Positions 21,104 through 29,594 of a stretch of DNA of 64,000 bases are shown here, in pieces. Every line of letters starts with the position of its first letter. Positions within the stretch are counted from its first letter, which is position 1. Both the position numbers and the translations under genes were made by a program. Source of the stretch: Algoriphagus mannitolivorans DSM 15301 (lineage in GTDB: Bacteria; Bacteroidota; Bacteroidia; Cytophagales; Cyclobacteriaceae); assembly GCF_000429425.1 (NCBI RefSeq), contig NZ_KE386902.1:175481-239480 (forward strand). The letters run 5' to 3'. The notes beneath the pieces are model-generated. The model was not told the origin of the DNA. It worked only from the letters and a program-made list of their open reading frames with translations, and ran no database searches.

Positions 21104-23623
21104 ATGATCAATACCTTCGTGGGTAATCTAGGTCATTTTATGACCATCTTGGCATTTGTCAGTGCGCTGGTGACAGCATATGCCTATTTCCAATATTTCC
21201 GGGCAAATGAAATCGAAAAGGCTAGCTGGAGACGGTTTAGCCGAATTTCATTTTATGTGCATGCAGTTTCAACTGTCATGATTGCAGCCTCTCTTTTTGA
21301 AATCATCTACAACCATCGATACGAGTATTTTTACGCCTATTCACACAGTTCCAAAGCGCTGCCAGTACATTACATGATATCCAGTTTCTGGGAAGGTCAG
21401 GAAGGGGCATTTATCCTGTGGGCTTTTTGGAATGTCGTTTTGGGAGTTGTATTGATCAATACCAATAAGTTTTGGGAAGGTCCTGTAATGATTGTTTTTG
21501 CCTTGGTTCAGGCCTTTTTGGTTTCCATGATCCTAGGTGTAGTGATAGGAGATTTGAAAATTGGCAGCTCTCCATTTATTCTGTTAAGAGATGCGACTCA
21601 GGCTCCGATTTTTGAGTTGAATCCGAATTTTGTCCCGGAAGACGGTACTGGCCTTAACCCGCTATTGCAAAATATCTGGATGGTTATCCATCCGCCGACA
21701 TTGTTTTTGGGCTATGCCTCGACTTTGGTTCCATTCGCTTTTCTGATGGGAGGCTTGGTCATGAAAAGGTATTCGGAATGGATCCGTCCTGCATTGCCTT
21801 GGGCGATTTTCTCTGCGATGATCCTGGGTATGGGAATCATCATGGGCGCCTATTGGGCGTATGTTACCCTGAATTTTGGAGGGTATTGGAATTGGGATCC
21901 TGTAGAAAATGCGGTCTATGTTCCTTGGCTGATTCTTGTGGCTTCGATCCATACGATGATCACGTTCAAGAAGAGTAATACTGCACTTAAGACATCCATT
22001 GTCTTGGTGATCCTGAGCTTTATTCTGGTCTTGTATGCGACCTTCTTGGTAAGATCCGGGGTATTGGGTGATGCTTCTGTTCACTCATTTACAGATTTGG
22101 GTCTTTCTGGCCAATTGTTGATTTACATGCTCTTTTTCTTGGGGATTGCCATTTTCTTGGCTGTTCGGGCTTGGAAGCACATCCCTACTTCTGAGAAGGA
22201 AGCATCCGTTTATTCTCGTGAGTTTTGGATTTTCTTGGGTGCAGTGACATTAGGATTGATGTCTTTTCAGGTGATTTTGCCGACATCCATTCCGGCTTGG
22301 AATGCATTGGTGGAAAGCTTTGGAGGGATCTCCAACATGGCTCCCCCTGCAGACCAGATTGAGTTTTATACCAAATTCCAGCTATGGTTTGCGGTGACCA
22401 TCGCACTTTTGACGGCAGTAGGCCAGTTTTTCTGGTGGCAAAAGATGGACAAAAAAGCCCTCAAGGAAGCGCTGGTGACACCTTATGTGATTTCAGTCCT
22501 TTTTTCTGCGGCAGTTATTGTCCTAGCCAAAGTTTATGATTGGAAATACATGATTATTGTTTTGGCGGGGATGTTTACCATTGTGGCCAATTCTGTGATT
22601 TTGTTCAGAATTCTCAAAAAGTCCACTTTCAAACTGGCAGGTGGTTCCTTGGCACATATCGGGCTTGGGATGATTCTGATTGGAATTATGTTTAGCTCCG
22701 GCTATTCCGACGTGATTTCCATCAACATGTCTGGACTCACATATAGCAACAGCTGGGAAGATGAAATGAATAAGGAGCACGTGCTACTCTGGATCAATAA
22801 GCCGACTCAAATGAAAGATTACACTGTGATCTATCGGGGAAGGCAAAAGAAAGTGGTTGGGGTACCTGAGTATGTGCCTGCAAAATTTTTGGAATCCACA
22901 GGCAATGTCAATGAGGCCATTGCGGTGGCGGATTTCAAAGATTACTTCAAAAAAGGCGATAAGGTCAATCTGGTTTTGGAAGAAAATGACTATTTCAAAA
23001 TCGACTATTATCAAAATGAAGCATTGAAGTTTTCCCTCGCACCGATGTCCCAGTTTAATGAAAGCATGGGAGGCTTGATTTCATCCCCGGATTCCAAAAT
23101 CTATCTCAATCGCGACTTATATACCTATGTGGCAGCGATGAATGATTATGCTGATCCGGATTGGAAGGAAGATGAAATCTACGAAGTATCTCCTGGGCAG
23201 CAGTTTCATATTGCCGACTTCGTGACCTATTTTGATGGAGTAGAAGTGATGAAGGAAATTGAGGGCTATACTTTGCAAGAAGGCGATGTAGCCGTCAAGG
23301 CCAAGGTCAGAGTCCTGGATTATGATGTGGAAAAGCTGCTGGAACCGACCTTTATCATCCGAAACAATCAAATCGGGAAACTTCCAGTAATCGATACTGA
23401 ATTGGGTCTTAGGATTTCCTTGGAGAATATCATACCTGAGAAAAACCAGTTTGTCTTTAAAGTCAATCAATACCAAAAGGACTACGTGGTCATGAAAGCT
23501 ATCGTCAAGCCGTATATCAATGTCCTCTGGATCGGAACCATCATCATGCTGATCGGATTCACGGTGGCGATTTTTAGAAGGTTTGATGAATTTGCCAAAA
23601 TGCGGGATAAAGGCTTGGAATAA
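21104..23623 (+). CDS. ccmF: Cytochrome c heme lyase CcmF
   Basis: An 839-residue polytopic protein that attaches heme to apocytochrome c. HPPTLFLGYASTL near residue 195 supplies a heme-ligand histidine, and GGYWNWDPVENA near residue 258 is the WWD motif. It has about 14 transmembrane helices. A large periplasmic domain lies between residues about 550 and 800, before a final helix. It is about 190 residues longer than E. coli CcmF, with the extra sequence mostly in that soluble domain. This is the last gene of the operon. CcmA, CcmB, CcmG and CcmH are not encoded in this cluster. Confidence 0.93.
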   Translation: MINTFVGNLGHFMTILAFVSALVTAYAYFQYFRANEIEKASWRRFSRISFYVHAVSTVMIAASLFEIIYNHRYEYFYAYSHSSKALPVHYMISSFWEGQEGAFILWAFWNVVLGVVLINTNKFWEGPVMIVFALVQAFLVSMILGVVIGDLKIGSSPFILLRDATQAPIFELNPNFVPEDGTGLNPLLQNIWMVIHPPTLFLGYASTLVPFAFLMGGLVMKRYSEWIRPALPWAIFSAMILGMGIIMGAYWAYVTLNFGGYWNWDPVENAVYVPWLILVASIHTMITFKKSNTALKTSIVLVILSFILVLYATFLVRSGVLGDASVHSFTDLGLSGQLLIYMLFFLGIAIFLAVRAWKHIPTSEKEASVYSREFWIFLGAVTLGLMSFQVILPTSIPAWNALVESFGGISNMAPPADQIEFYTKFQLWFAVTIALLTAVGQFFWWQKMDKKALKEALVTPYVISVLFSAAVIVLAKVYDWKYMIIVLAGMFTIVANSVILFRILKKSTFKLAGGSLAHIGLGMILIGIMFSSGYSDVISINMSGLTYSNSWEDEMNKEHVLLWINKPTQMKDYTVIYRGRQKKVVGVPEYVPAKFLESTGNVNEAIAVADFKDYFKKGDKVNLVLEENDYFKIDYYQNEALKFSLAPMSQFNESMGGLISSPDSKIYLNRDLYTYVAAMNDYADPDWKEDEIYEVSPGQQFHIADFVTYFDGVEVMKEIEGYTLQEGDVAVKAKVRVLDYDVEKLLEPTFIIRNNQIGKLPVIDTELGLRISLENIIPEKNQFVFKVNQYQKDYVVMKAIVKPYINVLWIGTIIMLIGFTVAIFRRFDEFAKMRDKGLE

Positions 23624-23624
23624 T

Positions 23625-23655
23625 TTCTAATTCAGAATTACGAATTCATAATTTT
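23625..23655. repeat. Degenerate heptanucleotide array (TAATTCA type)
   Basis: The ccmF-marC spacer reads in sevens: AATTTCT, AATTCAG, AATTACG, AATTCAT, AATTTTG. The last unit merges with the TAATTTTG promoter-like element of marC. Confidence 0.6.
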
Positions 23656-23656
23656 G
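23649..23656 (+). promoter_or_regulatory. Bacteroidota -7 element before marC
   Basis: TAATTTTG matches TAnnTTTG and ends only 4 bp before the marC ATG. If it is used, the transcript would be leaderless or nearly so. A -33 element with proper spacing is not evident. Confidence 0.4.
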
Positions 23657-23660
23657 CGGC

Positions 23661-24236
23661 ATGTTTAATGTCAAAGAAATCTTCTCAGTCTCCCTGATCC
23701 TGTTTTCAGTGATTGATATTTTGGGTTCCATTCCCATCATCATTAACCTTCGGAAAAAGGTAGGCCATATTCAATCCGAGAAGGCCACCCTTGCTGCAGG
23801 TTTGTTGATGATTGCCTTCCTTCTGGCAGGTAAATCCATTTTGAATCTATTCGGAATCGGAGTGGAGGATTTTGCTATCGCAGGGGCTTTGATCATTTTC
23901 GCCGTGGGTGCAGAGATGATTTTGGGCATTGAGCTATTTAAGCCTGACCCCGAAGCATCTTCGAGTGCATCCATTGTGCCCATCGCTTTTCCGCTGATTG
24001 CGGGAGCAGGGACATTGACGACTATCCTGACCCTGAAAGCAGAATTTGAGCAAATCAACATTGGAATAGGTATTATTATCAACCTAGTCTTTGTGTATGC
24101 TGTGTTGAAAAGCACGACTTGGCTGGAGCGCAAACTTGGTAAAACAGGATTGGACGTTCTCCGAAGGATTTTCGGGATCATTCTGTTATCCATTGCGGTA
24201 AAAATTTTCAAAACTAACGCACTTCCCCTTACCTGA
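23661..24236 (+). CDS. MarC family integral membrane protein
   Basis: A 191-residue inner-membrane protein with six predicted helices, matching the MarC/SnatA family in length and in motifs. The motifs are FSVIDILGSIPI at the start, then GIELFKPDPEA and IAFPLIAGAGTLTTILTL. The family was once linked to multiple-antibiotic resistance and includes amino-acid exporters such as SnatA; the substrate here is unknown. A terminator follows 12 bp after the stop codon. Confidence 0.85.
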   Translation: MFNVKEIFSVSLILFSVIDILGSIPIIINLRKKVGHIQSEKATLAAGLLMIAFLLAGKSILNLFGIGVEDFAIAGALIIFAVGAEMILGIELFKPDPEASSSASIVPIAFPLIAGAGTLTTILTLKAEFEQINIGIGIIINLVFVYAVLKSTTWLERKLGKTGLDVLRRIFGIILLSIAVKIFKTNALPLT

Positions 24237-24247
24237 TCTATCTTTAG

Positions 24248-24272
24248 AAAGCCGGAGTCCCCGGCTTTTTTT
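24248..24272 (+). terminator. Rho-independent terminator after marC
   Basis: An 8-bp stem (AAAGCCGG at 24248-24255, CCGGCTTT at 24261-24268) with a 5-nt loop and a T run. It separates marC from rnhA. Confidence 0.85.
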
Positions 24273-24285
24273 ATTTCTTTGTGGC

Positions 24286-24744
24286 ATGGTACGAATTTTT
24301 ACAGACGGGGCTGCTAAAGGAAACCCCGGTCCGGGAGGATATGGAGTGGTGTTGAAGTTTGGAAAGCATGAAAAAGAACTTTCAGAAGGTTTTCGGCTTA
24401 CGACCAATAACCGGATGGAGCTATTGGCGGTGATCCGGGGTTTGCAAGCCTTAAATACTACAGAGTATCCAGTCCAGATTTTTTCAGACAGCAAGTACGT
24501 CGTCGATGCGATTGAAAAGGGATGGCTGTGGGCTTGGCAGAAAAAAGGCTTCAAAGACAAAAAGAACCCTGATCTGTGGTTGAGATATATTCCTCTTCAC
24601 CTCAAGTATAAGCCCAAGTTCTTTTGGGTCAAAGGACATGCCGGACATCCGGAAAACGAACGATGCGATCAATTGGCGGTGGCCGCGGCCATGGGGAGTA
24701 ACCTTCCAGCTGATACAGGATATGAGCAAGGCTTGGGTAATTGA
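24286..24744 (+). CDS. rnhA: Ribonuclease HI
   Basis: A 152-residue RNase HI that cuts the RNA strand of RNA-DNA hybrids. The four catalytic acidic residues are visible: Asp7 (FTDGAAKGNPGPGGYG), Glu45 (NNRMEL), Asp68 (FSDSKYV) and Asp128 (NERCDQLA). His118 is in the flexible loop (VKGHAGHPENE), and the basic protrusion WAWQKKGFKDKKN is present. Length is close to the E. coli protein. The start lies 14 bp after the marC terminator. Confidence 0.95.
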   Translation: MVRIFTDGAAKGNPGPGGYGVVLKFGKHEKELSEGFRLTTNNRMELLAVIRGLQALNTTEYPVQIFSDSKYVVDAIEKGWLWAWQKKGFKDKKNPDLWLRYIPLHLKYKPKFFWVKGHAGHPENERCDQLAVAAAMGSNLPADTGYEQGLGN

Positions 24745-24766
24745 AGTAATTCGAAAGTGATCTTTC

Positions 24767-25990
24767 TTAACTGTCTCCGGTAAGGAAGTTTTCAATAAAC
24801 CCTCTCACCGAAACCAAATGGATGGTTTTTCCCTCAATGATTAATTTATCCTCTTGGTCTAAGGTTAGGATAAAGCCTTCTTCTTTTTCAAAAAAGGACA
24901 TAGCTTCCGTTAAGCCATCTAATTCCCTCTTTTTGTTGTCAGCATGGACTCGTTCTGTCACTTGGATGAGCCATTTGCACTGCTTGTTTTCAAAAGCCAC
25001 AAAATCACACTCTCCTTTTTCTTTGAAATAGAATAAGTCCATCCTCTTTTTTCTCAAAATGATATAGACCAGGTTTTCTAAAAGTCGACCGCTGTCTTTG
25101 GAAAAGCTCAGTGAGTTTGCCTTAGCAAACCCCGTGTCCACACAATAGACCTTTTTGGCGTTTTTGGAGATACTTTTTTGTGACCAACTGAATTTTGGCA
25201 GAAAAAACAATAAGTAAGAATCCTGCAGCCATGCCAAGTAATCAGAGACTGTACTCGGAGAGCCTACGTTGAAGGTTTTTCGCAGGCTATTAAAACTTGT
25301 TGTTTTTCCTACGTTGGCAATTAAAAATAAGGTGATCTCCATCAGTGTTTGGGTGTTTTTGATTCCATGCCGAATAGCTATGTCCCGAAAAACGATGTCT
25401 TTGAGTAAATTCTGAAGGACTTCAGGATTTCTGTCTCTTAGATACTCGGGAAAGCCTCCAGAGATCAAATAATCGAGGAAATTTTCATTTGAGTTTTCAA
25501 GGTTACAATAGGCTAAAAACTCTGAATAGGAGAATGGAAGAATTTCATGCGAAAGGTGTCGTCCTGTCAGCTTTGTGCCTAATTCGCTACTTAGAAGAGA
25601 AGCATTGGATCCGGTAATGAAAACCTTCCTGCCCCGATCATGAAGTTGCCTTACAAACACTTCCCATCCTTTCACATTTTGGATTTCATCAAAGAAATAA
25701 GTCGAAACTTCTTCCCCAAAAAGCTCGTCCAATTTTGCGAAATCTCCGATTTCAAAATCAAATATCCTTGGGTCTTCAAAATTTAAATAGGCAAAATCAG
25801 TGGTTGTTTCTTCAATGAGTTGGCGCATAAGCGTACTTTTTCCGCTTCGCCTGACACCTGCTATCACCTCGATATGAGTACTGGCGGGGCTGAACTTTGC
25901 TAAGGCCTCCCGCTGAGTCAATCCTTTTATTTTGGAAAGGCTTTTTCTTTGCCCTTCGACAGCTGCTTGCAGATCCTCTTTAAGTATCAT
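24767..25990 (-). CDS. AAA family ATPase with DUF4143 domain
   Basis: A 407-residue protein of the AAA_14/DUF4143 type. Walker A is GVRRSGKSTLM near residue 46 and Walker B is YFFDEIQNV near residue 98. GSNASLLSSELGTKLTGR is a sensor-like segment with an arginine. The C-terminal DUF4143 half has the nuclease-like motif ECDFVAFEN, resembling the restriction-endonuclease fold core. Such proteins are widespread accessory genes in Bacteroidota and archaea with no settled function. It converges on rnhA and stands alone, followed upstream by an AT-rich spacer. Confidence 0.85.
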   Translation of the reverse strand: MILKEDLQAAVEGQRKSLSKIKGLTQREALAKFSPASTHIEVIAGVRRSGKSTLMRQLIEETTTDFAYLNFEDPRIFDFEIGDFAKLDELFGEEVSTYFFDEIQNVKGWEVFVRQLHDRGRKVFITGSNASLLSSELGTKLTGRHLSHEILPFSYSEFLAYCNLENSNENFLDYLISGGFPEYLRDRNPEVLQNLLKDIVFRDIAIRHGIKNTQTLMEITLFLIANVGKTTSFNSLRKTFNVGSPSTVSDYLAWLQDSYLLFFLPKFSWSQKSISKNAKKVYCVDTGFAKANSLSFSKDSGRLLENLVYIILRKKRMDLFYFKEKGECDFVAFENKQCKWLIQVTERVHADNKKRELDGLTEAMSFFEKEEGFILTLDQEDKLIIEGKTIHLVSVRGFIENFLTGDS

Positions 25991-26139
25991 CAGATCAAAA
26001 ATTTAGCTAGTAAAATCTCGGTGCACTTTATAAAAATACAAAAATTTACATTCAAAAAGTAAAAAGGTTTATTCTGTAAAAGTAAATCATTAAATGATTT
26101 TCCTACTAAATCGCCTATTGTCACCTGTCTAAGGTCTGC

Positions 26140-27264
26140 CTACCGAATCTCTTCCATCGTGACTACAGGTACGTCTTTATGATTCAAATCCTGCAGGGGA
26201 TGAAATTCTGAGGCCGGATAGGTCCAGCCTTCATCTGTGAGGTTCCACAATAGGGGAGCTAGATTTTGAACCGCCGCTTTGCAGCCTTGAACGATGGCTC
26301 CCATTTTCCCGGTTTGCTTGGAAAGGACTGCCTCATTTTCGATTTCAAAAGGCCCTGAAAAGCCTTGTTGCTTAAGGGTATTGATGAAAGCTCTCCAGTC
26401 CATGGAATCCCCTAATCCAAATCCCGGCAAAGTGGCTTCGTAATGGTGCCGGTCCCAAGGATTGGTGCTGAAAGGAATGCCGAGCTTTTGTGCCCACTCT
26501 GGGCGGATTTGTTGCAAGGGATACATATTTCCCCAAAAAGGATCCGGATTGTTTCTGGTGGATTTGACATGAATTCTCTTCAAGCGATCCATATCCGTGT
26601 GTTTCATAACTTCCACCGGATCTGTATGCTGCCATACATCGTGGGAAGGGTCATAGATCTCCCCATGATTTTTCAAAGGAACCAGTTCGTACATCAGCTT
26701 ACGAGCAGCCAGTACCCCTGTCAGATTATTGTAGGTGCCTGTAAATCCCGAGCCTCTCCAGCCCTCCATGGGGCAATTTTCATAAAGCACGGTGACGCCC
26801 AAATCTGCTGCATATTTAATTATAGGTCCAAAAATCTTTTGGTATTCCAGCAGGTTTTTTTCAAACCCTCCATCCTCATTTCCCAGTTCATGGTTGTAGC
26901 CTACAAAGGTTCCGACTTTCACGTCGTTCTCATCACCTCCAAGGAGATAAGCCATGCGGATTAGCTTTAGCAGGTGGTTTTGATTTTTGACTCGATGAAT
27001 AGGATCTCCGCCGATGAGATTTTCAAAGGCTCCAAGAGAAAGGCGTAGCTGGGCCCCGTTGAATTTTTCTATCAGTGCTTTTGCCTGATCCGGGCCAAAG
27101 TTTTCGTAATCCAAATGGGTGGCCACAAAATCATCCCGGGTGCCGTCTTTTCGAAAGACACACAGGTCCAATCCCTGGACTCCTATTTCAATTGCTTTTT
27201 CAATAGTCTGATCCAGATTCAACTGGTCGAAAGCGGAGGTCATGATCCAGATGGGATTTGCCAT
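26140..27264 (-). CDS. Sugar phosphate isomerase/epimerase family TIM-barrel protein
   Basis: A 374-residue protein of the xylose-isomerase-like TIM-barrel superfamily. The strand and ligand segments ENCPMEG, YDPSHDVWQ, RIHVKST and PFEIENEA carry the Glu, His, Asp and Glu that usually bind a divalent metal in this fold. No signal peptide, so it is cytosolic. It probably isomerises or epimerises a free or modified sugar. Neighbouring genes give no clue to the substrate. Confidence 0.8.
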   Translation of the reverse strand: MANPIWIMTSAFDQLNLDQTIEKAIEIGVQGLDLCVFRKDGTRDDFVATHLDYENFGPDQAKALIEKFNGAQLRLSLGAFENLIGGDPIHRVKNQNHLLKLIRMAYLLGGDENDVKVGTFVGYNHELGNEDGGFEKNLLEYQKIFGPIIKYAADLGVTVLYENCPMEGWRGSGFTGTYNNLTGVLAARKLMYELVPLKNHGEIYDPSHDVWQHTDPVEVMKHTDMDRLKRIHVKSTRNNPDPFWGNMYPLQQIRPEWAQKLGIPFSTNPWDRHHYEATLPGFGLGDSMDWRAFINTLKQQGFSGPFEIENEAVLSKQTGKMGAIVQGCKAAVQNLAPLLWNLTDEGWTYPASEFHPLQDLNHKDVPVVTMEEIR

Positions 27265-27346
27265 AGGGAAAGGGGGGGTTAGGTTGAAAGACTCGGTGGT
27301 TAACCGGGAAATGAGCTGTAAAAATTAGGCAAGGTCAAGCTGAAAT

Positions 27347-27652
27347 TCAAATCCCTGAGTACCTTCTTCGGATTTCGACCTTTTGTTTTTGTCTATCCCA
27401 AAGGGCTTGAGCCAAATCCAAAGCCACCCGATCAGGTTCGGATTCATGAAGGATTTGCTTAAGTCTGTGTTCAGGAAGATCAATCCGGTAGCAGATTTGG
27501 AGAAGTCGCTCCAGATTTCTGTCCATGAGTTGGCTGATGGCTTTGGCCAAAATTCCAATAGCTTTCTCTTCAGAAAAATCTTCAGAATTCTCTGGGAGCT
27601 CAAAGTCCTTAGAGACCAGGTGATAGGTTTGGACTAGCAGTGATTGATCCAT
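27347..27652 (-). CDS. Conserved hypothetical protein, 101 residues
   Basis: I do not recognise a domain. The protein is acidic to neutral, mostly helical, with a central KAISQLMDRNLERLLQICYR segment and a basic C-terminus. It lies between the sugar isomerase and DUF5606 genes on the same strand. Its ATG is only a few bases beyond the T run of the DUF5606 terminator. Expression therefore depends on read-through or on a promoter inside DUF5606. An overlapping frame at 27325-27603 looks less protein-like. Confidence 0.6.
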   Translation of the reverse strand: MDQSLLVQTYHLVSKDFELPENSEDFSEEKAIGILAKAISQLMDRNLERLLQICYRIDLPEHRLKQILHESEPDRVALDLAQALWDRQKQKVEIRRRYSGI

Positions 27653-27656
27653 GGCA

Positions 27657-27680
27657 TAAAAAAGCCCCGATTTCGGGGCT
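27657..27680 (-). terminator. Terminator/attenuator after the DUF5606 gene
   Basis: On the minus strand AGCCCCG-AAAT-CGGGGCT (27680-27663) is followed by six T residues at 27662-27657. It begins 6 bp after the DUF5606 stop codon and ends about 5 bp before the next ATG. Confidence 0.75.
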
Positions 27681-27685
27681 GAGAA

Positions 27686-28105
27686 TTAAGCTTCTTTTTC
27701 TTCTGTGTTGTCCTGAAGCACTTCAGGAGCATAAATCCTGATCAACTGGTACCAGGAGTTGAGTTTTTTGATGTCAGAGGTGTAAACTCTTGCTTCGTCA
27801 AAATCCGGAAGGACGGACTTCAAAAATGCCCGCAATTCAGCGTCTGAAGAAGTAGAATCCACTCCCGTGTCTCCCTGAAATTCTGCTTCGATTTTTTTCA
27901 TGACAGACTCCAGTGGTTCAGCACCTTCTTCAGTCATGGTATAGATGGAGATATCACTCAAAATGGACACTCTCATGGACATTCCGGCGACTAATTTGGC
28001 TTTTTTCTCATCCAGAGATTCCAAAATCACTCCTGTACGGGTTGGTTTTAATACTCTATATAAACCCGGCTTTCCGGCTACTGTGGCGATGTCTTTAAAA
28101 TTCAT
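27686..28105 (-). CDS. DUF5606 family protein
   Basis: A 139-residue cytosolic protein characteristic of Bacteroidota. It begins MNFKDIATVAGKPGLYRVLKP and has VILESLDEKKAKLVAGMSMRVSILSDISIYT, then a variable middle and an acidic tail. The ATG at 28105 is preferred over an upstream TTG, because MNFKDIAxxxGKPGLYR is the usual N-terminus as I know it. No function has been assigned to the family. It lies just downstream of engB in the same orientation. Confidence 0.82.
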   Translation of the reverse strand: MNFKDIATVAGKPGLYRVLKPTRTGVILESLDEKKAKLVAGMSMRVSILSDISIYTMTEEGAEPLESVMKKIEAEFQGDTGVDSTSSDAELRAFLKSVLPDFDEARVYTSDIKKLNSWYQLIRIYAPEVLQDNTEEKEA

Positions 28106-28137
28106 GGGTAGTATTTGATAAGGCTGCAAATATAAGG

Positions 28138-28752
28138 TTATCCGTTTAAATGCTCTGCTTCATATTCCTGAACCAACTCATCAATGAAGGAAATTACTTC
28201 ATCTTTTCCGGCTCCTTTTTCGGCCGATGTCACAAAATAATCCGGAGCTTCTTCGAAAATCTCTTCGGTTTTGCTCAGAAATGCCTTTACGTTTTTATCC
28301 GTCTGTGTTTTGGATTGCTTATCTGCTTTGGTGAAAATCAAGGCTGCCGGCACTCCTTCGACCCCACACCAGGTCAAAAATTCCAAATCTATTTTCTGAG
28401 GCTCCAGCCTACTGTCAATCAGGATAAATACTCCGCACAGATTACTTCTTTTGGTGAGGTAGGTGCTGATCATAGATTCCCACTTTTCCCGCGTATCCTT
28501 GCTCACTTTGGCAAAGCCATATCCCGGTAAATCCACCATATACCAGCGGTTGTCGATCATAAAATGATTGATCAATTGGGTTTTTCCCGGCTTTTGGGAG
28601 GTTTTTGCCAGTTCTTTTACTCCTGTCAGCATATTGATCAGGGAGCTTTTTCCAACATTAGATCTTCCGATAAAGGCAATCTCGGCGCGGTCCGGCTTGG
28701 GACATTTCTCCGGGTTGGTATTACTTATGACAAATTCAGCTTTCTTGATCAT
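28138..28752 (-). CDS. engB: Ribosome biogenesis GTPase EngB/YsxC
   Basis: A 204-residue P-loop GTPase needed for assembly of the large ribosomal subunit. G1 is GRSNVGKSS, G2 is TSQKPGKTQ, G3 is DLPG in YMVDLPGYGFAK, G4 is FTKADK and G5 is TSAEKGAGKDEV. Length matches the family. The DUF5606 gene follows after 32 bp, suggesting cotranscription. Confidence 0.95.
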   Translation of the reverse strand: MIKKAEFVISNTNPEKCPKPDRAEIAFIGRSNVGKSSLINMLTGVKELAKTSQKPGKTQLINHFMIDNRWYMVDLPGYGFAKVSKDTREKWESMISTYLTKRSNLCGVFILIDSRLEPQKIDLEFLTWCGVEGVPAALIFTKADKQSKTQTDKNVKAFLSKTEEIFEEAPDYFVTSAEKGAGKDEVISFIDELVQEYEAEHLNG

Positions 28753-28871
28753 GACTCTTATTTGCCTGCAAAATTAGGGTTTTATTTGAGAAGGCCTTCT
28801 CACTTGAAAACCCAACAATTTTCGATTCCTCATGTTTCTGTAGTAATATTGCGCACCAAAGAAGATTCGTG

Positions 28872-29594
28872 ATGGCTGTAGTACCCTACAAAGACAAACA
28901 AGACCCTAAGAAGGCACAAGTAGCTGAGATGTTCAATAACATCAGCCCCAAATATGATCTTTTGAACCATGTGTTGAGCTTGGGGATAGATATCATTTGG
29001 AGAAAAAAGGCCGTCAAAATGCTCAAAAAAGACCAGCCTAAACTCATTTTGGACATTGCAACTGGTACGGGTGATTTCGCTATCGAGGCTTTGGCCTTAA
29101 ATCCAGACAAGATCATCGGCGTGGATATCTCAGAAGGGATGCTCTCCGAAGGTCGGAAGAAAATGATCAAAAAAGGCCTTCAGGACAAAATCGAGATGCA
29201 ACTCGGAGATTCAGAAGGATTGCTCTTTGAGGATAATAAGTTTGATGCTGTGATCGTTTCTTTTGGAGTCAGAAACTTTGAAAATCTGGAAAAAGGTCTG
29301 GCAGACATGTATCGGGTACTCAAGCCGGGAGGGAAAACAGTCATTTTGGAATTCAGCAAGCCTAGGTCATTTCCGATGAAGCAGGCTTATTCCTTTTATT
29401 CCAATACCATTCTTCCTCAAGTGGGTAAAATTGTATCCAAGGACAATTCTGCTTATACTTATCTTCCGGAATCAGTTCAGGCCTTCCCAGATGGGGAGGA
29501 TTTTCTGAAAGTCTTGAAAAAAGTCGGATTTCACAGCACAGTATGCAAACCACTCACTTTTGGTATCAGCTCCATCTATGTAGGGCAAAAGTAA
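28872..29594 (+). CDS. ubiE: Demethylmenaquinone methyltransferase (UbiE/MenG)
   Basis: A 240-residue AdoMet-dependent C-methyltransferase, the last step of menaquinone synthesis in an organism without ubiquinone. The UbiE signatures are [23 protein letters not shown] near the N-terminus and the AdoMet loop [29 protein letters not shown] and [17 protein letters not shown] follow. The ATG at 28872 is preferred to the GTG just before it. The 3' end overlaps porT by 52 bp. Confidence 0.94.
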   Translation: MAVVPYKDKQDPKKAQVAEMFNNISPKYDLLNHVLSLGIDIIWRKKAVKMLKKDQPKLILDIATGTGDFAIEALALNPDKIIGVDISEGMLSEGRKKMIKKGLQDKIEMQLGDSEGLLFEDNKFDAVIVSFGVRNFENLEKGLADMYRVLKPGGKTVILEFSKPRSFPMKQAYSFYSNTILPQVGKIVSKDNSAYTYLPESVQAFPDGEDFLKVLKKVGFHSTVCKPLTFGISSIYVGQK

